Both the position numbers and the translations under genes were made by a program. A stretch of 64,000 bases of DNA from Pithys albifrons albifrons (Eukaryota; Chordata; Aves; Passeriformes; Thamnophilidae): NCBI RefSeq assembly GCF_047495875.1, contig NC_092459.1:7754965-7818964 (forward strand). Direction: 5' to 3'. Positions within the stretch are counted from its first letter, which is position 1; each line of letters begins with the position of its first letter. This document shows, piece by piece, positions 1-12,273 of this stretch. Under the pieces are notes generated by a model, which worked only from the letters and a program-made list of their open reading frames with translations, ran no database searches and was not told where the DNA came from.

Positions 1-108
1 TGAATCGATTAGACTTGGCCTACAAGTGATGGCTTGGCAAGGGTTTGGGTTAGGACTATGCTCATTACACAGGCAACTGCCCTTTGCAAAGGGCTGGGTT
101 TTCTACAG

Positions 109-3100
109 CAGCCACAGGAAGACTCAGCGCCATGGACAATATGCAGCCTACTGAGGGGTTGTCCTGCCAGATGAACCTCCCTTCAGTTTCTGCTGCCCAT
201 ATTAAGGGACAGCATGCCAAGAAGGACACTGGTAGCTTAAAATCTAAATGTACAACTCCGGGCTAAAAAATTTGAATCCCCTTCTCGACAAGACATAGTG
301 AGTTTTGCTGCAGTACTTTGCAGTTTCATTTTTCAGGCCAGATAATTAGGTTCAGCCTGTAGAGTACTATACTCCACCCTATCTATCAGCAGGCACAGAG
401 AACTTCCTGACTGTTCCTTTTGAGCAGACCCTGCTGCTGTAGGGCCCTGTTTGCCTGCTCCCCAACACCTCCCAGGGTGCAGCTGGCTGCTCCCTGGCAT
501 TACACAGGAGAGAGACTGAAGACCTAGGGCATTCAGATGGTTGGTGCTGGGATTGACTTTCTGCCTGCAGAGGTGCTGGCAGCTTCCCTGATTTTTGAAG
601 AAATCTTAATCATAGTGGCTTTCAGAATCTAAAAGTGTCTTCATTGCATGGGGTATATGGAAACCACCTTGGCCCTGAAATGCACACTGTAAATGTTTGC
701 TGCCAGCAGAAGAGTACAGCTTGTCTGGGTGGAGTTGCTGGGGGACTGAGGTGGGCTGCAAGCAAGAATCTAGTTGGAAAATGGCATTTAACAGCATTGC
801 TTTTGTAAAAATGAACATGAGGAATTGTCAAGATGTTGGTCTGTATTTGTGCTGGGAGAGATACCACCTCCATCAGTGCTAAAGCCACATGGGGTGCAGG
901 AGGACTTGCTGTTGCACGGTGCATTCCTTCTAGTGCTCATGTTTACAGGAATTTGTGATCAGGTTTAGCCTGTGAGGGAATTAATGATCAGTTGCTGATT
1001 TAAAAACACTAGAGTATATGCAAAGTTTAAAGATGTTGCGAGAGATGTCACTGCAGAAGAGAAATATGCTACACAAGAGGAGAGGTTTTAAGTCAGAGCT
1101 TTGGGATAAGTACATTTAATCCGGTTTCCCCATCAAATCCAGCAAATTTTAAAGAGTCTTATAGTGCCCTTAATTTTACTCTAAGTTAAACACCCCTGGG
1201 ACACAAAGTTTTGGGAAGTAATTTTGAGATGAGTCACTGCTGCCTGGCCTGGCCAAGTTTCATGCCTACACATGACAAGGGGAAAGCATGAATGTAAGCC
1301 CATTGCTGCAGATTGCCATTAAAACTATTTCCATAAATAAAAGTATATACATTAATGCACTTTTTGAGAGATCAGAAGTTAAATAGGTAAAAACAACAGT
1401 TGTGGCTTCCCATGTGTTAAATTACGGTCTGTCTTGTTTATTTATGCGAGAACATCCATCAGCAGAGCTGCTGCCTTGCAACTCAGGAGACTGAATTCTG
1501 TTTTAGACTGGAATTTTATTGGGGAATGTGTTCAAAATTACTTGTTCATACGCCTTTTGAAGAAGGAAAGACATACTGTCTATATGAAGGGCATGAATTT
1601 TAAACTGAGAAACTTGAGGAATGTTTATAATCTGGTTTATGACATTTGGCAGCAAACTTTGTCAGAGCAACTTTTTGGAAACAGTTTTCTTTTATCATCC
1701 CTGCATGCTTTTGGTTTTGGCTCTGGTTCAACTAGAAGTTTTTCCATCCAGCTTGAGAAATTTTTTTAAGTATTTTTCTTTCATTTTAAGAGGCATAATC
1801 AACTAAGAGTTATTATATGCTGTGTTTTTGAAGTCATTCTCCCTTTTGGAACGACTTAAGGTTATTGCATTCAAATTATTAAAAAATAATCAAGTAGTTC
1901 TTTCAACATCTCATGCTGATTTATGTGCTTTTTTTGCACCTCATTCAGTTTGGGTAAAGGAATAAGACTGGTCTGTTTTGCCTTCTTGCATGAGAATCAT
2001 TTGCCAGTGCTTTGTGGAGCGGCAGCTGAGGGCTTGCAGCCAGATTTTCAAAGGTACCAGATGCTGAAAGATACAGAAATCTAAAAGATTTTGATAAGTT
2101 TTTTGCCTAGCCTCCATGAGATGATTAGTATTGATGCAGAGTAGGTGTTACCTACTTCATGCCTATTTAGAGTTGCATATTAGGCAGGTTTGAAAATCAG
2201 TGCAGTAATGGTGCTTTGCTGGCTTACATTCAATAAAAGAAAATGGAAAAGGAAGATGAAGTGAAGCATGTACTTGATTCTATTTTTTATAAGAAAGCAA
2301 ACATCAATGAGAGCATTAATGAATGCACAAATCCTTTGCTAATATTAATCTTTCATTCAAATAATTGCCCAGAGGATGGTGTGTTGCAGTGAGTGGAAGA
2401 GACTGCTGTGTCTGCCAGTGTTTCTGGATATGCTTGAATCCTTCTCCACGAAATTGAACGAAAACGTTTGACAAGCCATGCTATTAGTTTTGTAAAGCTT
2501 GTTTTCTCAAAGCTGGGACTGGAAAGGCTTTTATTCCTGTGTGTTTTTCTGCCCTTCTTTAATTTTCCTCCTGTCCTGAAAAATGCAGTCACTAATTGTG
2601 AATTAGCAGTCAATGTATATGCTTTAATAAACTTTTAAAATAAATTTGTAAATTATTTGATACATTTAAGACACATGCACACCCAGACATTCCAGGGGTA
2701 AGCAAGAAGATAACAGGCATTCTTTGTAGCATTTGTGCTACTTGTGTGAGGCTGGGAAGTAATATGGATTTGAACATAAGTCATTTGTATGCTCTCCCTA
2801 GTAGATGACCCTTCAGCAATTGACCTGGACTCTGACTGGAAGGCTCCCACAGAAGAGTGGGGAAACTGGACTGGAGATGAGGAACATCAGATGGGAGATG
2901 AGAAGGAAAAGGTGAGGCAGTGATGTTGATGGCCGAGGGAGACCTGCCCCACTGGGGTCAGTCCCATCCAGCCTGGGGTCTCCAGTGCAGGCCTGGAGCA
3001 GGGCTCCTCTGGTTGTGGGGGCTTTCTCATGCTGGGAGGAGATGCTTGACGTGATCACTCCACTGACCTGTCTGAGATAGCTGGAGCTGGGGGACACACT

Positions 3101-5873
3101 TGCAGGATGTGTGAGATGGGTTGGGGGGAGTTGGCTGGCTCTGAGAGTTCATCATCCTGATGGCATTGCTGTCCTAAGCAGCAAACACTGTGTGTCACCT
3201 TTCATGAATGAACTCTTTCTACTGCTGCTGACCTTCCCACATACTGGGGCCATAAAAGAGGTGTGGAGTCCATGGCTGACACCAGCCTTCACAGCATCCC
3301 AGGCGGCTGGGACATATTATTTAAGCCTGCTGATAAGGGGGTTTGCTGATAGTGATACAGTGGTAGCTTGTGTGGAGAGGTAGAAGCAGAAGGCTTCTTG
3401 TTCAAATGCTTTCTAGAAGCCCAGGAAAATGTTCCCCTTGGATAGCAGTGGGAAGAGCATGCTGAGCTTTTTGCAAAGAGCTGTATTAAGCGAGGTATGC
3501 ACCTTATCCAGAGAGACACCCTGCTTGTTCACTGTCAGCACACACTCCTGGAGGTAATGGTTTTCCTGAAAAAAACCCCCAAGAATTACCTTTCCCTGAA
3601 CTCCTCTTACAAAATCTCTGATGCTTTCAGGATTTGCCAAAAGGCAAAGCAAGCATTCGTTTCTGCCTTTCTGGACTCGAAAGCAAAACACAGCGGAAGA
3701 AGAAGAAAATGGAAGTGAAGGAAGCAAGGGCTGGATCTGGGCTGAAGCATGTGAGTATTTTGTATTCCAAGAGTAGTGTTTGGTTTTCCAGGAGCAGAGG
3801 GGGCTATCTTCTCTCTTAAGATGTTGTGACCTAAGGGTGACTTCTTCCCTCTCTGTCTTCTGGTTTCCTCTCCTCTTTTCTCCCTAGCTTCCCATAAAAG
3901 TGCGAGCACAGTGAACTGTGGAGTTTTGCAACATGGTATCCCCTAACATATTTACAGTTTGATTTTATAGTACAGAGAGTTGTGCACTTAACTTGGAATG
4001 CATCTGCCTAAGCATTTTTTCTTTCATGATTAAAGCCAGATGCACGCTAAGCTTGGTGTAAAATTGGGCTGTGTTTTATCTGTAGCTGAAGGTCAGAGAT
4101 ATAAACAGTAATGCAAAGGTAGTTCCCGAACGCCAGTGAAGATAAGGCAAAGCAACTGTTACACCAGTGAAAAGCTTTTTGAGAGAAAAATGTCTCACAG
4201 TGCAACAGAGAAAGGCTGTGGAGGATGTCAGTTCATTTGGAAGTGCAAAGGATCAGAATGTTGACAAGGTTTTGAACCAGTCCTTGGCTGAAATGTCCTT
4301 ACTGTCCTGTGAAATGAGAAATGTGGGGGAAACCCCACAAAATATCCTAATTGTATTTCATTCATTTGCCACGGAATGTTTTTCTGGACGCATACAGCTT
4401 TTTTTTTTTTTTAAATTCTCTTCCTGTCACACCCACTGTGGTCTCTCATGATCCTCAGGGCAGTTTTGCTCCCTGAACTCCAGATGCTCCCATTTTAAGT
4501 GAAAATGTTTTAACCAACTCACTGACCACAATCCACATAGTCATTGGACAGCCCATCAGTTCCCAGACTGCTGCCAGGATACTCGCGCTCTTGCACATCC
4601 AATTAGTTGGTTCAGCTTTGTATGTACCTTAATGAATAATCTTAACAGTGCTGTTCAGAGTCCTCAGGACAGCATTGCTTCTTCTGGCATGTTTATGGTG
4701 GGCCAGAAGAAGCTCATCTTGCATGTCAGCTGCAAATGCTGGTGTCTGCTGGTGTGCAAGCTCATCCTTCAGAGACGGATATAAAAAAGATTAAATTACA
4801 TATGGAGTAAGATCCACAAAGTTTCTCATCACACTCCTTGTGCTATCTCCAGTATTTCTGTGGACTGTAGTCAGTTAGCAGTCCCTGGGCATGTCTTACT
4901 CTTCAGTGTAACTACACAATGCCAGTACTTTCACCTCACTATTTCCTGGTGTTCTTCTATTCACTGGGAGAAGCAAGGGGGAAAATGGAAATGAAAGACA
5001 ATTTCAGCACTTTAATCCCCTCTAAAACAAATAAATATGAGGTAAGTAAATGACATGCCAGAATATTTTAATCATGTAAAAAATAATTTGTCCTACAGTT
5101 TCTTTAAATGCCCCCAATAATGACATTTTTCCTCATATTTTGTACTTGCATATGCTTCGTTTAACTCACATGCTTAGTGAAGCGTATTATTGTTTCAATT
5201 AAGCCCCAGCAAGGTTTGCAAACAAGAATGGAAGAAGGCCCAAGGGACTTGATATCTACAAACCATAGCAGTGATGCAGTCTCTGCTTCCTTCAGAAAAT
5301 CCCTGGATGTTGCTAATAATTCACCCAGTAATGGTAAGTGATTATTTTTGAATGTCTGATGGATTTTCAGAATAATATGTAATCTGAGAGTTGTTCACAA
5401 ATGCATTTTTAAGTGAATATGTAAAATGCTTCTCCTTCAGCTGTATGTGTTAATTCTTTGAGAGCCTCTGCATTATTCTGTATTACAGAGGCTTTTCTGT
5501 GACAGATACCTGTTCCTGTTCCTCTTAGTTACTGAGCAAAGCTACTATTGCATTTAGTGACAGTAATTTTTGCACAGTGCTTTTCAAGATGAAATGGAAG
5601 AAAATGTATGTATGAGTGAATCAGTGCCCACTAAAAAACATTGAGCCCTCCCCATGACTTTGGAGTCCCCTTGAAAGTAGATGGCCCTTGTAAAACGTTT
5701 AAGAACCCTTAAATCCCCTTTATCAGGCAAAAAGCCAACAGTTCTCGTGGATGTGATTGCACATGGAATTGCACTGGCCACTGGATTGTGCACTGGCCAC
5801 TGTTGTTTGTATTGCAGGTGTATCTGGAAAAAAGGAGAGAAGGAAGAGGAAGAAAATGAAGAAAGAGACTTGA
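109..5873 (+). CDS. Metadherin (MTDH/LYRIC)-like gene, 3' portion, spliced; 5' end outside window
   Basis: Clear coding exons by splice sites and phase: 2802-2911, 3631-3750, 5204-5333 and 5818-5873, with the stop TGA at 5871-5873. Exon 2802-2911 encodes SDWKAPTEEWGNW followed by an acidic stretch, closely matching the conserved tryptophan-rich segment of metadherin as I recall it (SDWNAPAEEWGNW). Exon 3631-3750 ends in a lysine-rich run (RKKKKMEVKEA). The C-terminus ends RKRKKMKKET, against metadherin's KKKKKARRET. Phases agree through the clear exons (0/0, 0/1, 1/stop). Tentative further exons are 109-231 (phase 1/1, ending KKDTG), 4086-4118 (LKVRDINSNAK) and 4209-4268 (RKAVEDVSS...NVDK); the last two are phase 0/0 and resemble, in order, metadherin segments EIREDLPVNTSK and QEKAFSLKT. 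Metadherin is an ER/nuclear-membrane and RNA-binding scaffold protein. The N-terminal membrane-segment exon is not in the window. Which paralog this is remains an inference. Confidence 0.75.
232..2801 (+). other. Intronic sequence of the MTDH-like gene
   Basis: I see no convincing exon here. A weak candidate lies near 707-752: the acceptor is TGCTGCCAG and the reading is AEEYSLSGWSCWGTE. It is tryptophan-rich, as metadherin is, but its splice sites are ordinary. The remainder is AT-rich unique sequence. Confidence 0.4.
2802..2911 (+). CDS. MTDH-like exon carrying the tryptophan motif (EEWGNW)
   Basis: This is the strongest single exon of the MTDH-like gene. After two leading bases it gives 36 open codons beginning DDPSAIDLDSDWKAP, then an acidic tail GDEKEK, and ends at AAG followed by gtgagg. 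The acceptor reads CCCTAGTAG, a tandem NAGNAG-type site, so the exon may start at 2802 or 2805 without changing frame. The donor phase (0) matches the next exon at 3631. Confidence 0.8.
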
Positions 5874-7940
5874 GGGAGTTGTGCAGCTGCTGGAGTGACA
5901 ACCTGATGGAGCAGGCATGCTGATGAGCTGCAAGGATTCTGCTTTCTGCGATGCCGCACTGAGCCCAAAGCAAAGGGAGACTCCAGGAGATCTCCCAGTG
6001 AGAGGAAGAGGAGAAGAGGAGCAGTGAGCCAGAGAGCATGAGTGTGTGACAGAACAGAGAGAGTGCGCAGGCTGGGCACAGGAGGTGGTTTTGAAACAGA
6101 GTGGCTGTTCATTGCAAACTGCTGCCCTTAATCAAAAGGTGTTGAATGGGGTTTGTCTGGTTGCATTAAGTCCTTTCAGTTTTTCACTGTCATGTGATTT
6201 GTCAACTTGTAGTGTTATATGCCATTATAGAATTAGTTGGGCTGTACCTGACTGTGATTGTACTTCAGTCCCATGGAGGATCCACCAGCTAGTCTGGTCT
6301 CCTCTGGCATTTCTGCAGAGGTGCTCATCGACAGGCTAGTAATGTACAGAAGGAAGAACTGTTCAGAGGCAAAGGATCACTCTCAAACCTCCTAAATCTT
6401 TTAAATCATTGTTGGCTGCTATAGTCAGACTTTTGCCTTGTACCTTGCTATATTTATACTTGTTGCCCCACATCAGACTAGCCTGCTCTACAAGGGAACA
6501 TTTCTGAAAGTTTTAAACTTGCTTGGAAAGCTGGTCTAAACCCTTTTTTCTCCTTGGATTTCATGGTGGGCTAAATGTTCAAGTCTGTGTGTCCAAAGCA
6601 TGTTGCATTTGTACTTAGAGTAGACTGCAGTAACTTTTTTAAATCATTTTTCTGAATCTGATGTTTGGAAGTTTTTATCATTTTGTTACTTGAATATTCT
6701 AATATAAGCTGAATTTGTGAGTGAAATTTTTAAAAAATGTGTTTAGTATTTATTGAAGAGTGTGTATTTCTCCTTGTCAGAGGGCTCACAGTATGGAGGA
6801 GAGAATGTGTTACAATTGAATACTGCGGTTTATAAACAATGCCGAGCTGACACCACTAAAGGCAGAAGCCCTTTATCCCTGTAGGAGCTGCAGCTTTGGT
6901 GGTAGCTGGGAGGTTTCTTCAGACTTGACCCATCCCAGAAGTGCTGCCTGAAAGGATGAGTGTGTTTGTCAAGCCTCCATCTGCATTCGACTCTGTGCCT
7001 TTGGAGATGGTGTGGGAAGGTTGCATTACTAGTGCACGGTAAGTGTGTGCACATTCACAGGGTTTGGGCTGATGCTGTGAAACCCATTTCACTGGGACAC
7101 TGAGTAACCAGGGATGTGGCTTTACACTGCCACAGCTGCAGTCCTGCTTGCATCATGGAGCCAGAGGAGAGCTCTGTGCTTCTGCCATCGCAGCCACCCC
7201 GATCCCAGCTTGTCTGAGCTTTACTTGCAGCTCAACACCTCTACCTGATGGCCTTCACCTGTTGCATAGCTGTCAAAGCAGCCATACCTTTCAGAGAAGC
7301 AATTAACTGCAGCAATGTATTTGTGTTTAGAGTTTAGCTACTATATGGTAAAGGGCAGTTCTCGTGTGCTGTGATTTCTAGGGCAGTGAACTGTACAGTG
7401 TGCTCTGAAATTTAGCACAGCAAGATTGTTTCAGACAACCAGAGGAAGAGTAACCTTAAGTGATACCATTAGCAGCCCACTGTCTAGATTCTGCACATCC
7501 TGGTGGTCGTGTCTCAGTGTAGGCAAAATATTGGTGGTTTATGACTGACTGACTAGACCAAAGGGCTTTTATATGGAAAGTAACAGGTTTAGAGCAGATG
7601 CATAACAAGAAAATACATGGCCTCACTGGAGGAACAGGTACAGCAAGTTCAAGGATTTAGAAGATGTGCTAATGAGTATGTGGGTAATGAGCAAAGTTCT
7701 GCTGTCTCTGAAGGGAATGGAAAACATTCATTGGCCTCATTGGGGCCAGGATGTTGCCCATGGTCTTTGCTTAGCATTGAAGATAACCTCTGTCCTCAAA
7801 AAAAAAAAATTTCTTCTGCTGTTTTCTCTATATCTGCTTGCAGACTTTTTGATGTCTTTGTAACTATGTTTTATTTCAATGTGTTTCGGTATTTAAAATG
7901 TCACTGTTTTTATAATAAAAAAATGAAAAAATTTTATCCA
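5874..7940 (+). other. Probable 3' UTR of the MTDH-like gene
   Basis: After the TGA there is no convincing coding exon. The region is AT-rich and ends near an AATAAA at 7914-7919 followed by an A/T-rich tract, a plausible polyadenylation site for the upstream gene. The extent is inferred and no transcript was seen. Confidence 0.4.
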
Positions 7941-10394
7941 AAGCCCAACACTCTCGAGTAGTTTTATTTAATTTGTATGTGTGTCAGTAAGAGCATGTGG
8001 TTTTGGCTAAAACCATTTAATTTTTGAGCTTCTTCAAGGTACTATAAATGTTTTTTAAGAGATTCCCTTCATCTAGGCCCTTTTATGTTTAGGAAATCCT
8101 CATGATACTCTTCTGTTGTTGGGATGAACAAACAGTAGAGGCCTGTAACACTGCCAAGCTGACTATGGTGCTGATGACAAGCAGCAGCAGATTGTATTAT
8201 CCAGCTTTTCTGTCAAATTCATCAGTACTCCTGTTAGTGACATCAGTGGTATCTGGAGAGCTGCATTTTTCTTCCGGCTCCACTGTTTCATGAATGGGAA
8301 TCCATCACTGTAATACAGATGGGCTCAACAGTTTATAGCAGCACATTATTTAATATCCCATTCTAATATAGGTAAAGAAAATACACTCCTACAACTAAAT
8401 ACTCTAGATTGGAGGCTTTCCTAAATAATTGAAAAGCACTCTTCAGAGAAAATTTTGTGGCAATGTGTACAGCCTGCTGTGTGATTCCTCTGCTTTGTCA
8501 GCACTTAGGAAAGGTATATTGGGTCCCACTTGGTTGACAGGGCTGTGGTAGTGCCAGGAGCCTTCCTGTACCACATCTCTCAGTGCCATTCCTCCCAGGG
8601 AGGAGAAAGTGTTCTAAAGGGAGATAATTTTAAAAAAACAACCAAATGAAACCAAACCAAACCAAACCAAACCAAAAGCGCTCAGCAACTGCTGTCAACT
8701 TCCATTCTTTCTCTTCCCAGCCCTTAGAGACTGAAAGACTATTGCATGGCTTAACACATGGTCTTTGCAGATGCTTTGGAAAACAAACCTGTAAGTTCCT
8801 TATGAAACACCCCTTCATGACCACATGTTCGGGTTACTCCCTGGTTTCTGTCCTAAAACATGGATCGCCCTCTGTTCTGGGAGGTTGTGCAGATCATCAG
8901 CCTGCTATGCTCCTTCTGGCTCTGGGAGGGTTAAATGAACATGCCAGATGTGTGCATTCTCTTAGTCTCTGATATTTGCTAGCTGGAGACTAAGGTACTT
9001 CCTCAGACAGAAGAAGCTTCAGTATCCCTCCAACAAGCTGAAGTGTTGCTTGAGCTATAGCTGAATGTTATCCCTCAGAAGTGTACATTTAGAGTAGCCT
9101 CTCTCTGGTCATTCATCAACCCAGATAGTCTAATTGCCAGTTCATGGGCTAGGTCCATCTGGCTCCTCCTGCCTTTGCCCTAAGCAATTTATTAGCTGCT
9201 TGAGAGGCACAGGCCTTAGGAGCAGCCAAAAGCTCTCCCTGTGTCTGCAAATGGCTCAGTGGTTGGAAATCAACCCTTTGGTGCAGCCACGGTGTGGGAG
9301 GTGGGACAAAGTGTGGCTGGGAAACATCTATGATCTGGTTAGGAGCAATTAACTGGTACAGCAGCAGCTGCAAATGATGAAGTGCACAGCTTTCAGTTGC
9401 CACTTTCTCTTAAACTCAGTCTGCTCTATCTTGTAATGATGCTCTTTTTTGTGGGCAGCCTTTTGAAGGTGAAGATTGGCTGTATCCCTAATAATTAGGG
9501 CCATATCCATACACGGTGAGTCCACAGTATCTCTGGCATTTAAGACATGGTTGATGCTGTACCTGATGAACTGCTGACCTATGAAGTTGCATTTACTTGC
9601 AGGCAGACAGCAGGATGCAGATGCAGAGGCTGAAGCTTTGCTTCACACTCTAACCATGGTATAACACTGCCAGGGTTAACTGGGGCAACCGCAGAGAGGA
9701 ATTTGGCCTGCTGGTCCGTAATTACCCATAACTGATCATTGTGATTGTCTATAATTATCAAGGTCCCACCCAATCTGCAGATCGGTGGCACAGCCGACAA
9801 ATCTGCACAAGCTGAGTAGCAGGCACACGTTAATTGCCTGGCACAAGTAATTTCTTTATGATGCTCACGACATGGGTCTGCTCCATAACACTGAATAGGG
9901 TAGCTGGACATTGTTAGGAGAGAGGGTTTTCAAGTTATGGGCTCCAAAGATCAAATATAGGAAACCTTCTCCTTCTGTGATTGTACTGAACCAGACCCAG
10001 GGGTATTTTCAAGGCAAACTGAACCTTGCAATATGTGCCATCCCTGACATTCAGCCCTGCAGATGTTCCCATCTGCAAAGGGAAGGTCCTCTCCTACCAA
10101 GTGCCACTGTAATGCATTGGTCGCAGAAAAAACCTCCCTGTGTCTCCTGGGGAAAAGGCCCACTGTAAGAGTAATTTACCGCTCTATCGTCCCATCAATG
10201 TCAGAAACCTGTTAAAATTTATTTTCTATCAAACTTTGATTTCTCTTTGCATGCATAATTTTCCTGTGCACATTACAGAGACATGTGATAAATGCCTTTA
10301 TTGAGCTCTTCTGGCAGCATTAGTCACCTGCCAAAGTGTTCCTCCTGGAAATCTCTGCCGGCATCCCAAACTGCAAACCCAGTCAAAGTGCCAA
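7941..10394. other. Intergenic DNA, no gene seen
   Basis: AT-rich unique sequence between the MTDH-like gene and the first SINE. There is a short CCAAA-type microsatellite around 8640-8680. No ORF with recognisable protein features was found on either strand. Confidence 0.5.
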
Positions 10395-10702
10395 TGTGTG
10401 TGTGTGTGGCTTGGCGAATGAAGATTTGGGAAGGGCTGTCCCCACGTGGGTGTGCCCTTCCAGCCTGCGCAGTGGATTTTAGGTGAGGCTCACCGTGCGC
10501 AGAACTGGCCCCGCCGTTTCAGTCCTGAGGTTCATCTGCCACGGCTGAGCGAGCTTGGACAGTGCCAGTGAAGTCCTCAGGACTAGAACCTACAGCACCC
10601 GGCATTTCCCAGGAGGTCTCCCATCCAAGTACTCATCCGGGGCTGACCCTGCTGAGCTTCCGAGATCTGACGGGATCGGGTGTCAGGGAGGCATTTAACT
10701 GC
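10395..10702 (-). mobile_element. Composite SINE copy A (5S-derived head, 5'-truncated)
   Basis: On the minus strand the element starts in a short linker (GGCAGTTAAATGCC) and continues into about 95 nt of 5S rRNA-like sequence (10683 down to 10589). That part includes the pol III C-box region (TGGATGGGAGACC) and the 3' end GCCGGGTGCTGTAGG. A unique body shared with copies B and C follows (CCTTCCCAAATCTTC near its end), then a CA-type microsatellite tail at 10395-10407. The tRNA head of copy B is missing, which fits 5' truncation during target-primed reverse transcription. Confidence 0.75.
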
Positions 10703-11890
10703 CTTTTTACAGTCTTAGTACACCATGGCTTTGACATCTTGCATGGGTTGAACTTAAATTTTTTGAAGAAGTTGAAGGAGAATGCAGCCTGGTCTCTCAT
10801 TTACCTGATACCAGCTGTTCTGCTGCCACCTTAGTAAAATATTATTATTCAAAACTAATTTGTATTTGGTAAAACATTGCCCAGCCCTCTCAAGACAGAA
10901 GTGCAAATCTCCTGTCTAGACGTGGGTTTTGAAAGCCCTAACTAGTTTGGCTAATGAGGAACGCTGCGATATCAAACCCTCCCTACCTGCTGAGAGGGAA
11001 GGAGTTAAGTGTCCTGCTGGTAAAGGAATCCCAACCATTCTTTTGCAACTGCTTTGGACTTGCAGGTCGGTAGGGCTTCCTGCTCTTACTGGTGTGGGAG
11101 ATTTGGTGCTGCATGCCAAGGTCTTTCTGCTATTTGGGAGGAAAAGTTTTATCACCAGCACTCTCTGTCTCTCTCAGATTTTGCTCTGGCTGTCATGACT
11201 GTAAGCCGAGCCCCTGAGTTTTTAATATATTTAGCCTCGAAAATCCTCTTTGAACTAGGAAAAAAGAGAGAATTAAGGCTCAGCTAGAAGGAAGTGTCTT
11301 GCCTGAGGTCATCTGGGCTGCTTGTGGCATGGAAGAATTGGAATCTTTCACAGAGAGTAAGACTAAAATCATTAACCTATTCTCTCTTCCCCCAAGGATG
11401 CAAAACAATGCAATCATTCTCAAAATATTCTTTTAATCTTTTTTTTTTTAAGGGAAGAGAAAGTGGAGAGGGTTTTAATGCCCATTCAGTAGTTCCACAT
11501 CAGTCTATCCTGCTGTGGAAGGCTTCTTTGTGATGTTAAATGAGATTCACATTATTCTTCCCAGTATCTTTGTTGTCTGCAGGGTATAACAAGCAGTGAA
11601 GCTCAAGGGAATCGCATCAATTTTTATTCTGAGTCTGGCTGACAAAGATATGAACACTTAATTAAGATTTCTTTCATCTCATGAAAATAGCCCTGAAGAT
11701 CTGAGCCTGACATGAGAGCTGCCAGTGATCCAAGCAAACACAAAGAGCCCAACTGCAAGAACTGCAAGATCTTGGTTGCAACACTTGCCCTCCCTCACAA
11801 ACCATTTGGACTGAGTGGGATGTAGGTGTTTCTAAACTGATGTCCAAGCTCCAGGAAGTGGGTCTGGCTTTCACTTCTCATCCTAGTACG

Positions 11891-12273
11891 GTGAATTCCT
11901 GGGCAGTCCCGTGGTGTAATGGTGAGCACTCTGGACTCTGGATCACAAGGCCGTGAGTTCAAGTCTCAGCGGAGACCGTACCGGGCAGTTAAAGCCTCCC
12001 TGCCATCCGATCCCATCAGATCTCAGATGTTCAGCAGGGTCAGCCCCGGTTAGTACCGGGTGCTGTGATAGTCCCGAGGACTTCCCTGTCACTGTCCAAG
12101 CTCGCTCGGCCGTGGCAGATGATGGGACTTAAATGGTGGGGCCAGTTCTGTGCACGCTGAGCCTCACCTAAAAAATCCACTGCGCAGGCTGGAAGGGCAC
12201 AGCCACGTGGGGAGAGCCCTTCCCAAATCTTCGTTCACAAAGTTTGGCCATACATACATACTGTGAATTCCTG
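11891..12273 (+). mobile_element. Composite SINE copy B (tRNA-Gln head + deleted 5S + body), with 11-bp TSD
   Basis: Flanked by an 11-bp direct repeat GTGAATTCCTG (11891-11901 and 12263-12273), the target-site duplication. The body order is: a tRNA-Gln-like head at about 11906-11977 (A box TGGTGTAATGGTGAGCACT, B box GAGTTCAAGTCTC, CTG-type anticodon region); a linker; a 5S rRNA-derived segment at about 12003-12067 in which the middle of 5S is deleted, so GGTTAGTAC joins CGGGTGCTGT; a unique body of about 190 bp; and a CATA-repeat tail (12249-12261). The three copies share the body, so they are one family. A tRNA head followed by a 5S segment is an unusual arrangement. Confidence 0.82.

Noticed and set aside
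4981..5041. Extra MTDH-like exon ending at a strong donor (GAG followed by GTAAGT at 5041)
   Set aside because: The only open frame reaching this donor in phase 0 has no acceptor that keeps phase 0 with exon 3631-3750 or the candidate microexons.
10589..10683. 5S rRNA gene
   Set aside because: Lacks the 5' quarter of 5S, has scattered changes, and is embedded in a repeat shared with two other copies.
11906..11977. tRNA-Gln gene
   Set aside because: It is the head of a SINE with an 11-bp TSD; the anticodon arm and acceptor stem carry mismatches and it continues directly into 5S-like sequence.
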